Shown: positions 21,806-31,212 of the stretch, piece after piece
Layout: each line of letters opens with the position of its first letter
How positions within the stretch are numbered: the stretch's first letter is position 1
DNA from: Prochlorococcus sp. AG-418-G18
GTDB taxonomy: Bacteria > Cyanobacteriota > Cyanobacteriia > PCC-6307 > Cyanobiaceae
DNA: 64,000 nucleotides
NCBI GenBank assembly: GCA_003214215.1
Contig: QCLX01000004.1
Location: 1-64,000 of the forward strand
Direction of reading: 5' to 3'
Notes under the pieces: model-generated
What the model saw: only the letters and a program-made list of their open reading frames with translations
Database searches by the model: none
Told to the model about the DNA's origin: nothing
Made by a program: the position numbers and the translations under genes

Positions 21806-21934
21806 ATGCAGACTCCAATTGTGGCAAAATTAATTTTATTGTTAGCTATTTATTGCATTTCTGATTTATCAATAAAAAGGAATATTAAAAAAAAGGCAGT
21901 TAGTAAAGCTAATAGAGCTAGATCAATTTTTTAA
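21806..21934 (+). CDS. small membrane peptide, 42 aa (MQTPIVAKLILLLAIYCISDLSIKRNIKKKAVSKANRARSIF)
   Basis: Read by hand: hydrophobic N-terminus, basic tail; not in ORF track. Confidence 0.45.
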   Translation: MQTPIVAKLILLLAIYCISDLSIKRNIKKKAVSKANRARSIF

Positions 21935-21964
21935 TTAAAAATTACTATTTTAGATCAAAGTTTT

Positions 21965-22164
21965 TCAAAACCTTCTCCTATCTAATTTCTTATATTCTTC
22001 TCTTGCATCTTAAATAGTTTCTACTCTTGAACTTTTATAACTGGCTTAATTGATCGCTTATAAACATAGCCACCAGAAATTATCATGGTATTAATTGTTG
22101 CCGAAGGTTTATTAACATCTTCAAATGGTTCAAAACCGTTTATTTTTGATCTATCCTTATACAT
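21965..22164 (-). pseudogene. frameshifted small conserved-type protein (MYKDRSKINGFEPFEDVNKPSATINTMIISGGYVYKRSIKPVIKVQE / SRVETI*DAREEYKKLDRRRF)
   Basis: 47 aa ORF at 22021-22164, then coding-like continuation in another frame to 21965 with one TAA. Confidence 0.5.
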
Positions 22165-22372
22165 AAAAGTAATTTTCTAAAAAATAATTATATTTATGTA
22201 TATATAGCTAAGTCCCAAAAGTCCTGAAAACCCTAAACAGTAAGTTTCTAAACTGAAATAATTTTAAAAAATTATTGTTTTAAAACAACTAAGTTATAAA
22301 GTTAATGTATAATTTTAAATATTTTGGATGATGCTGTTTTGGCTTTTATCCTATTAAATCTAAATTTGTTAA

Positions 22373-23479
22373 GTGAAAATTCCATTTTTTAATTATCCAA
22401 AACTTTACTTAGAATCAAAGAATGATTATTTACAGATACTTGATTCAGTTTGTCAAAATGGCGCATTTATTATGCAAAGAGAGTTAGATAATTTTGAGAA
22501 AGAATTATCAACTTACTTAAATGCAAATTTTGCAATGGGAGTGGGCAATGCTACAGATGGTTTAGAAATTGCATTAATGTCACTTAATTTAAAGCCTGGA
22601 GATGAAGTGATATGTAGCGCTCATACTATGGTTGCTACAGCTTCTGCGATAAAGATGGCAGGTGCAACTCCAAAGATAGTAGACATTGGATTTGATAATC
22701 TTATAGATCCTGATGCTATAGCTGAGGCGATTAATACAAAAACTGTTGGGATAATGCCTACCCAGCTAAATGGAAGAACATGTGATATGGATAAAATTAT
22801 GGATATTGCAGAAAAAAATAAAATATTTGTAGTTGAAGATGCAGCTCAATCACTTGGTTCAAAATTCAAGGAAAAGAATGCAGGTACCTTTGGGATCGCA
22901 TCTGCAATAAGTTTTTATCCTGCTAAAGTTTTAGGTTGTTTTGGTGACGGTGGCGCCCTTATAACGAATAGCGAAGATATATTTCACATAGCTTATCAAC
23001 TGCATGATCATGGAAGAGATACAGATGGAGAGATAAAAAGTTGGGGAAGGAATAGTAGGCTTGATAATATTCAGGCTGCAGTTTTATCTTATAATTTAAA
23101 AAAATATCAAAATGTAATAGAAAAAAGAAGGAATATAGCTGAAATCTATAATAGAGAATTAAAAGAAATTGAAGAGCTTAAGCTTCCTGTTCCACCAAGC
23201 AAAGGAGGTTTTCATTTTGATGTATTTCAAAATTATGAATTAGAAGCAAAGAATAGAGATGAATTACAAAAATATCTAAAAGAAAAAGGTATAGGTACAT
23301 TAGTTCAATGGAGTGGTAAAGCAGTTCATCAATGGGAGAAGCTAGGTTTCGATATAGTTCTGCCAAAAGTTGAAGAATTCTTTAAAAATTGTTTAATGAT
23401 ACCAATTGCTCCATACTTAGTTGAAGAGGAGATTTATTATATTATTAATTCTATTAAAGAATTTTATAAGGTTGTATGA
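22373..23479 (+). CDS. DegT/DnrJ/EryC1 family sugar aminotransferase
   Basis: VVEDAAQSLGSKF, SFYPAKVLGCFGDGGA (PLP Lys present). Confidence 0.9.
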   Translation: MKIPFFNYPKLYLESKNDYLQILDSVCQNGAFIMQRELDNFEKELSTYLNANFAMGVGNATDGLEIALMSLNLKPGDEVICSAHTMVATASAIKMAGATPKIVDIGFDNLIDPDAIAEAINTKTVGIMPTQLNGRTCDMDKIMDIAEKNKIFVVEDAAQSLGSKFKEKNAGTFGIASAISFYPAKVLGCFGDGGALITNSEDIFHIAYQLHDHGRDTDGEIKSWGRNSRLDNIQAAVLSYNLKKYQNVIEKRRNIAEIYNRELKEIEELKLPVPPSKGGFHFDVFQNYELEAKNRDELQKYLKEKGIGTLVQWSGKAVHQWEKLGFDIVLPKVEEFFKNCLMIPIAPYLVEEEIYYIINSIKEFYKVV

Positions 23480-24207
23480 AAAGATTATTTGATATAGTTA
23501 TTTCGATTGTTGCGTTAGTAATTACTTCTCCTATTCTAATCCCAGCAATTATAGCGATTTGGCTTCAAGACTTTCATTCTCCATTTTATTTGGGAAATAG
23601 AATTGGTAAAAATAACAGTCAATTTAAAATGATTAAACTTAGATCAATGATTGTTAATGCTGATAAAAGCGGCGTAGATTCAACAAGCGTAGACGATAAC
23701 AGGATTACTAATATAGGAATAATTGTTAGGAAGTTTAAATTAGATGAATTACCACAATTCTGGAATGTATTAGTTGGACAAATGACAATCGTTGGCCCTA
23801 GACCAAATGTAAAAAGAGAAACGGACTTATATACAAGTGTAGAGAGAAGAATTTTAGATTTTACTCCAGGGATAACTGATATCGCATCGATTGTTTTTTC
23901 AGATGAATCTGAAATAATTGCTCCTTATGATGACCCTGATATTGCTTACAATCAATTGATAAGACCTAGAAAAAATCAGTTAGCTCTTTTTTATATAGAT
24001 AATAGAACTTTTTTATTTGATATAAAAATAATTTTTCTTACAGTAATTGCCATAATAAATAAAAAACTTTCTTTAAAGTTACTAATAAGATATATAAGAA
24101 AAATCCACAATTCCGAAAAAATAATTGACTTAATTAGGAGAGAAAAACCACTTACTCCTTGCCCTCCTCCTGGATCAGAAAATATAGTAATTAGTAGAAA
24201 ATTATAA
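23476..24207 (+). CDS. initiating sugar-phosphate transferase (WcaJ/PglC-like)
   Basis: MKRLFDIVISIVAL, NRIGKNNSQFKMIKLRSM, KLDELPQFWNVLVGQMTIVGPRP. Confidence 0.92.
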   Translation: MKRLFDIVISIVALVITSPILIPAIIAIWLQDFHSPFYLGNRIGKNNSQFKMIKLRSMIVNADKSGVDSTSVDDNRITNIGIIVRKFKLDELPQFWNVLVGQMTIVGPRPNVKRETDLYTSVERRILDFTPGITDIASIVFSDESEIIAPYDDPDIAYNQLIRPRKNQLALFYIDNRTFLFDIKIIFLTVIAIINKKLSLKLLIRYIRKIHNSEKIIDLIRREKPLTPCPPPGSENIVISRKL

Positions 24208-24285
24208 CCTGATATCAAGGTATTGCATAGTCATATATTATTAAATAAAATTAAATTAAATTAAATAGTAAATTAAAAAATTTAG

Positions 24286-25212
24286 ATGTTAATAAGTGTT
24301 GTAACTACTTCATATAACTCTTCAAAGCATATCAATGAATTTATAGAAAGGATCAGAAGTATTTTTGAGAAAAAATCATTTGAATATGAAATTATAATTG
24401 TTGATGATGGTTCAAGTGATAACTCTCTAAACATAATTAAAAATTCTCAATTATCTTTTGGAAATATAATTTTGATTGAACTATCGAGAAATTTTGGACA
24501 TCATCCAGCAATTCATTGTGGATTAGAACATGCTAGTGGTGATTTTATTTATTTAATAGATAGTGATCTGGAGGAAGAGCCTGAGTTGTTTGAAGATTTT
24601 TATAAAGAAATTAAAGGAAATGATTTGGATTTAGTTTTTGGTCAGCAAAAAGTTAGAAGAGGGAATTTGATAGAAAAGGTTTCAGGAAATATTTTTTATA
24701 TTTTCCTTGAGAAATTTAGTGGATTTAAAGTTCCTAGAAATATGGTGACTGCAAGATTAATGAATAAAAAATATTTAAAAGCATATCTCTCCTTTCAAGA
24801 AAGGGAATTTCTTTTAGGTGGTATTACAGAACTTACTGGATTTAAACAAAAAGGGATCAAAATTACTAAAAAAAGGATACATAAAACTAATTACACTATT
24901 CTAAAAAAATTTCAGGTATTAGTTAGATCTACTACTAACTATTCATCAAGACCTCTTTACCTACTTTTTTGTTCTGGGCTAATAATTTCAACAATTTCTT
25001 TTTTTATGATTTTATATCTTTTCTTTTTGAGTATATTTAGAGATATTGAGGTTTCAGGATGGTTAACTATTGTCGCTTTATCTTGGCTAGGTATTGGAAT
25101 AACAATATTAAGTAACGGTATATTAGCCGTTTATTTGAAAACTATTTTTATTGAAGTTAAAGGAAGACCAATTTCAATTATAAGAAATATCTATAAAAGT
25201 AAAAATCAATAA
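24286..25212 (+). CDS. family 2 glycosyltransferase with C-terminal TMs (ArnC/GtrB-like)
   Basis: VVTTSYNSSKHI, VDDGSSDNS, IDSDLEEEPE, two C-terminal TMs. Confidence 0.88.
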   Translation: MLISVVTTSYNSSKHINEFIERIRSIFEKKSFEYEIIIVDDGSSDNSLNIIKNSQLSFGNIILIELSRNFGHHPAIHCGLEHASGDFIYLIDSDLEEEPELFEDFYKEIKGNDLDLVFGQQKVRRGNLIEKVSGNIFYIFLEKFSGFKVPRNMVTARLMNKKYLKAYLSFQEREFLLGGITELTGFKQKGIKITKKRIHKTNYTILKKFQVLVRSTTNYSSRPLYLLFCSGLIISTISFFMILYLFFLSIFRDIEVSGWLTIVALSWLGIGITILSNGILAVYLKTIFIEVKGRPISIIRNIYKSKNQ

Positions 25213-25232
25213 ATACTTTAAATAAAAAATTT

Positions 25233-26813
25233 TTATTTCAAATAAAAATCTTGGCATAGATTTTTGATTAATCCTCTATCTAATTTTCCGTTTGCATTAA
25301 GAGGAAAACTATTAGAAAAGAAAACATCAGTAATTACCATTACAGATGGTAATTTCTGTCTAAAAGTTTTTATTATTTCCCTTTCATTTTTTGCCCGAAC
25401 TATACTTTCTTTGAATTCTTCAGAACTATCTTTTTTAGCTATTATTAAGACTAATCTTGTTATTCCTCTATCATCCATATCTAAAACAATTAAATTTAAT
25501 AAATTTAGAATTGATCTAATACGATTTTCAATTTCTTCAATTTCAATTCTAATCCCTTTTATTTTTATTTGATTATCTTTTCTCCCATGAATGTAAAATG
25601 TTTTGTAATCAGTAGTAGAAACTAAATCGCCTGTATTATAAAAGTTTTCATCACCAATTTTTTTGAATGGTTTTAAACTTGAATTTAAATATCCATTCAT
25701 TAATCCTTTACCTCCTAAAAGAAGTTCACCATTATTAATTTCTTTACTAATTTTATTTTTATTTTTTATTAAAAAGGAAAAATATGGAAATATTCCCCCA
25801 ATAGGCAAGAGGGAGGAAAACTTTTCATGAAAATTTCTTTCAGTTGAGAATTTATCTGGTAATAGTTGATATTTTGAGCACATACATGTACATTCAGTTG
25901 GCCCATAAAAATTTGTAATTATTGATTCTTTAGTTAATTGCATTAATAATTCTTCAGCTGTATTCCATGAAAATGGTTCTCCTCCAAAACCAATAAAAAT
26001 ATCTTTTGACTCATCTTTTGAAATATAAGAAAAAAATTTATTTGTAATTAAAATCTTAATAATTGATGGTGCTGCATAAATTAGATCTATTTTTTTTAAT
26101 AATTTTTTTAATTCATCTTTAACTCCCGAATTTATTATGTTTTTTAGATCTTTTATATCTATTAAAAAAATAGAACCTTTGCTTTCATTAAAAAAAATAA
26201 AATCAAAAATAAAGTTATCAAAATATATAGGACTTAAGGATAATTGATTTTTGTTATTTAATTTATTTTTAATAATAATTTCTTTATTGACATATTCCAT
26301 AAATAAAATTAAGGAATTTGGACTAATTGAAACCCCTTTTGGAATTCCAGTACTTCCAGAGGTAAACATATAATATGCACAATCATAATTATTTTTTTCT
26401 TTTTGTAATGTGATAAGACTTATTAATTCTTTGATTTTATTAATGTTATAAACTTCTTCTTTTTCTTTTATCAATTCTCCAAGCTCTAAACTTGAAAAGA
26501 TCTCAAATTCATTAAATTGATTAAGAATATCGTTAATTCTCTTTTTAGGCTGATTGAAGTTTAAATTGCAAAAAGACTTCTTAGCTAAAATTGCAGCATA
26601 AATTGCTTCAATGCAAAATCTATTCTTTTCCCCTGGAAGAATTATATTTTTAGATTCTAATGATATAAATATTTCATATAAAATAATTATATTTTTAATA
26701 AAGTCTATATTTTCTACAAGAATTATTTCTGAATCTTGGTAATAAATTACTGCCGTTTTTTTTGGATTATTAAATCTAGATAAAATACTATTTATTATTT
26801 TTTTTTGGAGCAT
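25233..26813 (-). CDS. AMP-dependent acyl/aminoacyl ligase (adenylation domain protein)
   Basis: YYMFTSGSTGIPKGVSIS, NFYGPTECTC, YNTGDLV, GRKDNQIKIKGIRIE, NGKLDRG. Confidence 0.9.
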   Translation of the reverse strand: MLQKKIINSILSRFNNPKKTAVIYYQDSEIILVENIDFIKNIIILYEIFISLESKNIILPGEKNRFCIEAIYAAILAKKSFCNLNFNQPKKRINDILNQFNEFEIFSSLELGELIKEKEEVYNINKIKELISLITLQKEKNNYDCAYYMFTSGSTGIPKGVSISPNSLILFMEYVNKEIIIKNKLNNKNQLSLSPIYFDNFIFDFIFFNESKGSIFLIDIKDLKNIINSGVKDELKKLLKKIDLIYAAPSIIKILITNKFFSYISKDESKDIFIGFGGEPFSWNTAEELLMQLTKESIITNFYGPTECTCMCSKYQLLPDKFSTERNFHEKFSSLLPIGGIFPYFSFLIKNKNKISKEINNGELLLGGKGLMNGYLNSSLKPFKKIGDENFYNTGDLVSTTDYKTFYIHGRKDNQIKIKGIRIEIEEIENRIRSILNLLNLIVLDMDDRGITRLVLIIAKKDSSEEFKESIVRAKNEREIIKTFRQKLPSVMVITDVFFSNSFPLNANGKLDRGLIKNLCQDFYLK

Positions 26814-26881
26814 TATTAGAAAATCTTAGAAATAAATATATAAAATACTAACATCAACTATTTGTTAGTTTAGATAGCATT

Positions 26882-27649
26882 TTATATTCTAAGGTCTCCA
26901 TCAATTCTTATAACCTGACCATTTATATAGTCACAATTAATAAGCATATATATTGCCTGATATAAATTCTGAATTGATCCAAGTCTTTTTAAAGTAGTTT
27001 TATTTATGATCTTTTGAATAGATTGAGGAGTCATATTTGATCGCATAGAATCTGTTTCAATGAATCCAGGCGCTATAGTATTACATCTTATGCCTAGAGA
27101 ACCCAACTCTCTTGCTAAAACTTTTGTCCCAATTTCAATTGCCCCTTTCATCGCAGAGTATCCTAATTGTCCTGGATTTCCATATGAGGAAACAGAACTA
27201 AAGTTAATTATTGAACCCAATCCCCTTTCTCCAATTATTAGATTAGCAATCTGTGAGGATAAAGTAATTGGCAAAAGAAAATTACTTTCAAAATCATTAC
27301 TGAGAAGTTTTATTTGATCACTAAATTGTGATTTATGATTATTTCTATTTGTATTTAAAGATAGAAAAGAATTAGATGATATTTTGCCTAAACAATTTAT
27401 TAGCGCAATTCCATCTGTTGCATTCTCTTCTATGAATTTGATTGCAGATAGTGGTAACCCGTTCTTTAAGTCATGTTGTATGAATTCATTATTTTTTAAA
27501 TTAAGTTCGTTTTGATTAATATCAATTGAAAGAAAATTGTTGAAATCATTTTTTAGAAATGGAGTTAAAGATATGCCTATTGATCCTGACCCACCTAATA
27601 ATAATGCATTATTTATTTTAAGAGCCATTTTAATTTTTGAATTTTTCAA
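26882..27649 (-). CDS. short-chain dehydrogenase/reductase
   Basis: LLGGSGSIGISL, NFSSVSSYGNPGQLGYSAMKGA, CNTIAPGFIETDSM. Confidence 0.88.
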   Translation of the reverse strand: MKNSKIKMALKINNALLLGGSGSIGISLTPFLKNDFNNFLSIDINQNELNLKNNEFIQHDLKNGLPLSAIKFIEENATDGIALINCLGKISSNSFLSLNTNRNNHKSQFSDQIKLLSNDFESNFLLPITLSSQIANLIIGERGLGSIINFSSVSSYGNPGQLGYSAMKGAIEIGTKVLARELGSLGIRCNTIAPGFIETDSMRSNMTPQSIQKIINKTTLKRLGSIQNLYQAIYMLINCDYINGQVIRIDGDLRI

Positions 27650-27872
27650 TTAAATCTTTATATATATTAAGAGAGGCAATTTCATCTTTTGATAATCTTC
27701 TGCCATATTTCTTTTCTAAAAATATTATAAATTGCATTGTATCTAAACTATCAAGAATTCCTTGAGTATCTAATGGTTCGTCTATCGACAAGGAATTTTT
27801 ATCAACAGTTATATCTGCAAAATCTTCAATATCTTTTATACCTCCAGGACAATTATATAAATCAAAAATCAT
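27630..27872 (-). CDS. acyl carrier protein
   Basis: 80 aa; phosphopantetheine-site-like ILDSLDTMQFI; adjacent AMP-ligase. Confidence 0.8.
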   Translation of the reverse strand: MIFDLYNCPGGIKDIEDFADITVDKNSLSIDEPLDTQGILDSLDTMQFIIFLEKKYGRRLSKDEIASLNIYKDLIEKFKN

Positions 27873-28189
27873 TCCAAATTAATATTAATAATTTTATCTT
27901 TAGTATATACATCAAGGAAATTTTAAAAACCTATTTTTACAATATAAATTTATATTGAATAATATTTTTCAATAAGAATATAAATTTCTTAATCGCCTTA
28001 AAAAGATTTAATTGAAGGCATTAATATAGATAAAAGGTATAAAAGAGTTTCAGTAATGCAATTTCTATCTAACCAAAGTAAATAAGCTAATGTATTTATT
28101 TTGGTCAATAATGTTGTTACGAAAAAAATAGCAGCTGATATTTAAAATTAGATTGATTTCAAAAAAGTGTCTTTCGTTACATGAAATTT

Positions 28190-29143
28190 CTAAATTAAAC
28201 ACTCCTTGAGATAAATAATATTATTTTTATCGTATTGATACTGGAATGTAATTTTATTTCTTATATTAATTAAAATTATTTGATTATTGCGCAATATTGA
28301 AATTCTATCTTCAAGAACATAAAGCAAAATATTTGTACAAGATTGAATTTGCGCTTTATTTTCAAAAATCCTCAGATATTTATTAATATTATTTTTAATC
28401 AAATAACAAGAATCTATAATTATTTCAGATTCATGGGAATCCCCTACAATTCTTGCTTTAGTACCGTAATTATAAAGTGAAGCACTTTTTATATGCTTAA
28501 TTAGCTCCTCATTTGAATATATATCTTTATAGAAGCCATAGTTTTTTGGCCTATTAAAGTAACTACCTTTGTGAGTATTTTTATTCTTACTCGATAAAAT
28601 ATTACTTAGATATTTATTAATAAAATTATCTATACCAATTGAGATTAATTGGGAAGCCAATTCTTCCCCAGCCTTTTTTTCTAAAATGAAACTTAATGAA
28701 TATATATCTTTAATATTCATTTCTCTATCAACCTTAATTGGATTTGATTGCCACAAAATATAACCTGAATCAATATCCATAGTCATTTGATGAATTGTAA
28801 TTCCTAAGTCACCCCCTTTTAGTAGTAAACCAATGGCTGGATCTCTCCCTTTTAAATTAGGTAATAAAGATGGGTGAATATTAACAAAAGCAATTAACGG
28901 AAATTTTTCTACATTAATCTTAAAAGGTACTCCACAAGAAATAAAAAGTGTTCTATGCTTAACCTTATCTAGAAGTTCATGAAGTGAATCTTTTGTAGAA
29001 AATTGATAAAATTCATATTCCTGAGATTTGGCATATCGCTCAAGAAAGGAATTTTTTAATGCAAAAATGCATAATTCATTTTTTATTTTTGGTCCTAAAG
29101 ACGATAAGGCAAATGATCTATTGCCTGCATATATAATTTTCAT
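28190..29143 (-). CDS. formyltransferase-family protein (sugar N-formyltransferase candidate)
   Basis: FVNIHPSLLPNLKGRDPAIG...GITIHQMTMDIDSGYIL. Confidence 0.82.
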   Translation of the reverse strand: MKIIYAGNRSFALSSLGPKIKNELCIFALKNSFLERYAKSQEYEFYQFSTKDSLHELLDKVKHRTLFISCGVPFKINVEKFPLIAFVNIHPSLLPNLKGRDPAIGLLLKGGDLGITIHQMTMDIDSGYILWQSNPIKVDREMNIKDIYSLSFILEKKAGEELASQLISIGIDNFINKYLSNILSSKNKNTHKGSYFNRPKNYGFYKDIYSNEELIKHIKSASLYNYGTKARIVGDSHESEIIIDSCYLIKNNINKYLRIFENKAQIQSCTNILLYVLEDRISILRNNQIILINIRNKITFQYQYDKNNIIYLKECLI

Positions 29144-29168
29144 GCATTAATAATAATAAAATGGGTAT

Positions 29169-29924
29169 TCATAAAAACCTTATAAATTCATCGGAATTAT
29201 AGTATTGAAATTTATTATCACTTGTTAAATATTTTTTATCAATAACTTGATTTTCGCTTGTGTTTTTTGGACTTACTGAACCTGCAGTTATTAAAGTGCC
29301 TTTCTCTAAAGTTGAACCAGTGGGTACTATGCTACCTACCCCAAAAAAGCTTCTTTCCCCTACAATACATTTCGCTCCAATAGTCGTCTCGGCAGCAATC
29401 CAACAATAGGAAGAAATAATAGTATGGTGGCAGATATGAGAACCAAACCATAAGACAGTACCTCTTTTTATTTTTACTGATGCTTCAATTATAGATTTTG
29501 GTAAAATTAAGCATCCCTCTTCTATCTCTACTTCATCAGATATATATGCCTCTTTACTTACAAAGGTTTTGATTACACTATTTGGTAAATAATTCTTAAG
29601 ATCTTCAAAAGCATTTTTCCTTGCTTTATTCATATTTGTGTAACCAATAGAAGAATAAATTTCTAAATTAGATAACTTTTTTATATTATTTGAAATTTTA
29701 TCTGAAAATAAATCAGAATTAGATGAGTAAACTTTAAATGAATAGTTAATTTCTTCTAAATTTTCATTAGTGACTAGAAATCCTTTGAATTTTTCAATAT
29801 CATAACCTTCTTTTATCATTAAATTAAAAAGTAGTTTAGAAATTGCGCCGTTACCTAAAATCGCCCATGGATTATTTGAATTTTGATATTTTTTCGATTG
29901 TGATTCAAAACACTGATTACCCAT
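29169..29924 (-). CDS. PglD/NeuD-like hexapeptide acyltransferase
   Basis: N-terminal GNGAISKLL Rossmann-like start; hexapeptide-repeat C-terminal half. Confidence 0.75.
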   Translation of the reverse strand: MGNQCFESQSKKYQNSNNPWAILGNGAISKLLFNLMIKEGYDIEKFKGFLVTNENLEEINYSFKVYSSNSDLFSDKISNNIKKLSNLEIYSSIGYTNMNKARKNAFEDLKNYLPNSVIKTFVSKEAYISDEVEIEEGCLILPKSIIEASVKIKRGTVLWFGSHICHHTIISSYCWIAAETTIGAKCIVGERSFFGVGSIVPTGSTLEKGTLITAGSVSPKNTSENQVIDKKYLTSDNKFQYYNSDEFIRFL

Positions 29925-29954
29925 AATTGTAGCTTTTTAAAAAGACTTAGATAA

Positions 29955-30671
29955 CTAGCCAATATTATATGATGAATATTGTTTTAAATATTTCATATGT
30001 TTATATGTATCCTCTCCATAATTAAAGATTAAGTCTAGTATTGATAAATTATTTTCAAATAACCCCCAAAGTTGGTTATATTCCCCATAATTTGAATAAT
30101 CTGCGAATGTAAGTTTTATATTATTATTTATAAATATTTTTTCATCGATGTAATTTTTTGCAGAAGGACCTGAAATATATTCTGAAGCATTAGTGTCTTT
30201 GCAAATTCTTAAAAGTCTCTCGTTTCTATCTTCAGCTAGTTTAAATTCAAATGAATCTCTTATCTTAGTTTTAATTTTTAAATAACAACAAATTTCACTT
30301 ATTAATCTTCTATTTAGTTTTGATAGATGCGTGAATTCCTCGAAAAGGTATATATTCTCAATTTTTTCAGCAAAATTTTTAAAAAAAGGCGCTCTACTAT
30401 AATTGGCTTTTATAGTTTTCCAATGAATCTCCTTCCATGAAGAACCATCTATTTCAGTATCTCTTATTTTTTGATAATACTTTCCTTTTGCTTTTACTGG
30501 AACAGTAAGCCAAATAGCTCCATTTTTCGTCTTAATTTTATTTCTATTTCTCCAGTCTCTTCTTGTATATTGAACTTCATCGTAAATTATAAATTCATCA
30601 ACTAAGCTAATTAGGTCAAAATAACCTCTCCAAGGAATATAGTTTGATTGTGATATGGCAACTTTTTTCAT
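29955..30671 (-). CDS. WbqC family protein
   Basis: VAISQSNYIPWRGYFDLI, DEVQYTRRDWRNRNKIK. Confidence 0.92.
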   Translation of the reverse strand: MKKVAISQSNYIPWRGYFDLISLVDEFIIYDEVQYTRRDWRNRNKIKTKNGAIWLTVPVKAKGKYYQKIRDTEIDGSSWKEIHWKTIKANYSRAPFFKNFAEKIENIYLFEEFTHLSKLNRRLISEICCYLKIKTKIRDSFEFKLAEDRNERLLRICKDTNASEYISGPSAKNYIDEKIFINNNIKLTFADYSNYGEYNQLWGLFENNLSILDLIFNYGEDTYKHMKYLKQYSSYNIG

Positions 30672-30749
30672 TAATTAATCTTTGCTACTTAAATTTTTTT
30701 TATGAGATTTATAAACTATAAAATTTCTAACTTAATCTAGAATCAAGCT

Positions 30750-31103
30750 TTAACTTTTATTAGATATCAAAATAATACCAAATGTAATTAAACTACAACC
30801 AATTAAAAGATTGGGACTTAATTTTGTCTTTTCATATAAAGATCCAAAAATTATGCCAAATATAAGGGTTAAAGATAAATATAAGCTAAATGCTACGGAA
30901 AATTGAATTTGTGATTTTACACTTGATTGCCAAAAATATATACCTAATAAATTTAACAATATTCCAATAATTGTAAAAATTAGGGTTTTATCTGATAAAT
31001 AGTTTTTATTAATTATTTGAAGTAAAAGGCCAAATATATCTCCTTTTCTCAAGAAAAAACTGCCAATGCCTACACTCAATGATGCTAGAAAAATTTGGAG
31101 CAT
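30750..31103 (-). CDS. small multidrug-resistance/EamA-type four-TM protein
   Basis: 117 aa, four TMs, ArnE/F-like size and context. Confidence 0.6.
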   Translation of the reverse strand: MLQIFLASLSVGIGSFFLRKGDIFGLLLQIINKNYLSDKTLIFTIIGILLNLLGIYFWQSSVKSQIQFSVAFSLYLSLTLIFGIIFGSLYEKTKLSPNLLIGCSLITFGIILISNKS

Positions 31104-31212
31104 TAAAAATAAACCTTAAGAAAATAATATATTCTTTTATTGAATAAGCTTTTCAAAATAAAAATTTCACTAATTAAATACTACTTTAATTATATGAAAA
31201 AATATATATTAT

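Noticed and set aside
24241-24265. AAATT tandem pentamers
   Set aside because: Short low-complexity run in AT-rich intergenic DNA; no sign of function.
25264-25572. 102 aa plus-strand ORF
   Set aside because: Antisense to the C-terminal domain of the AMP-ligase, whose motifs are clear.
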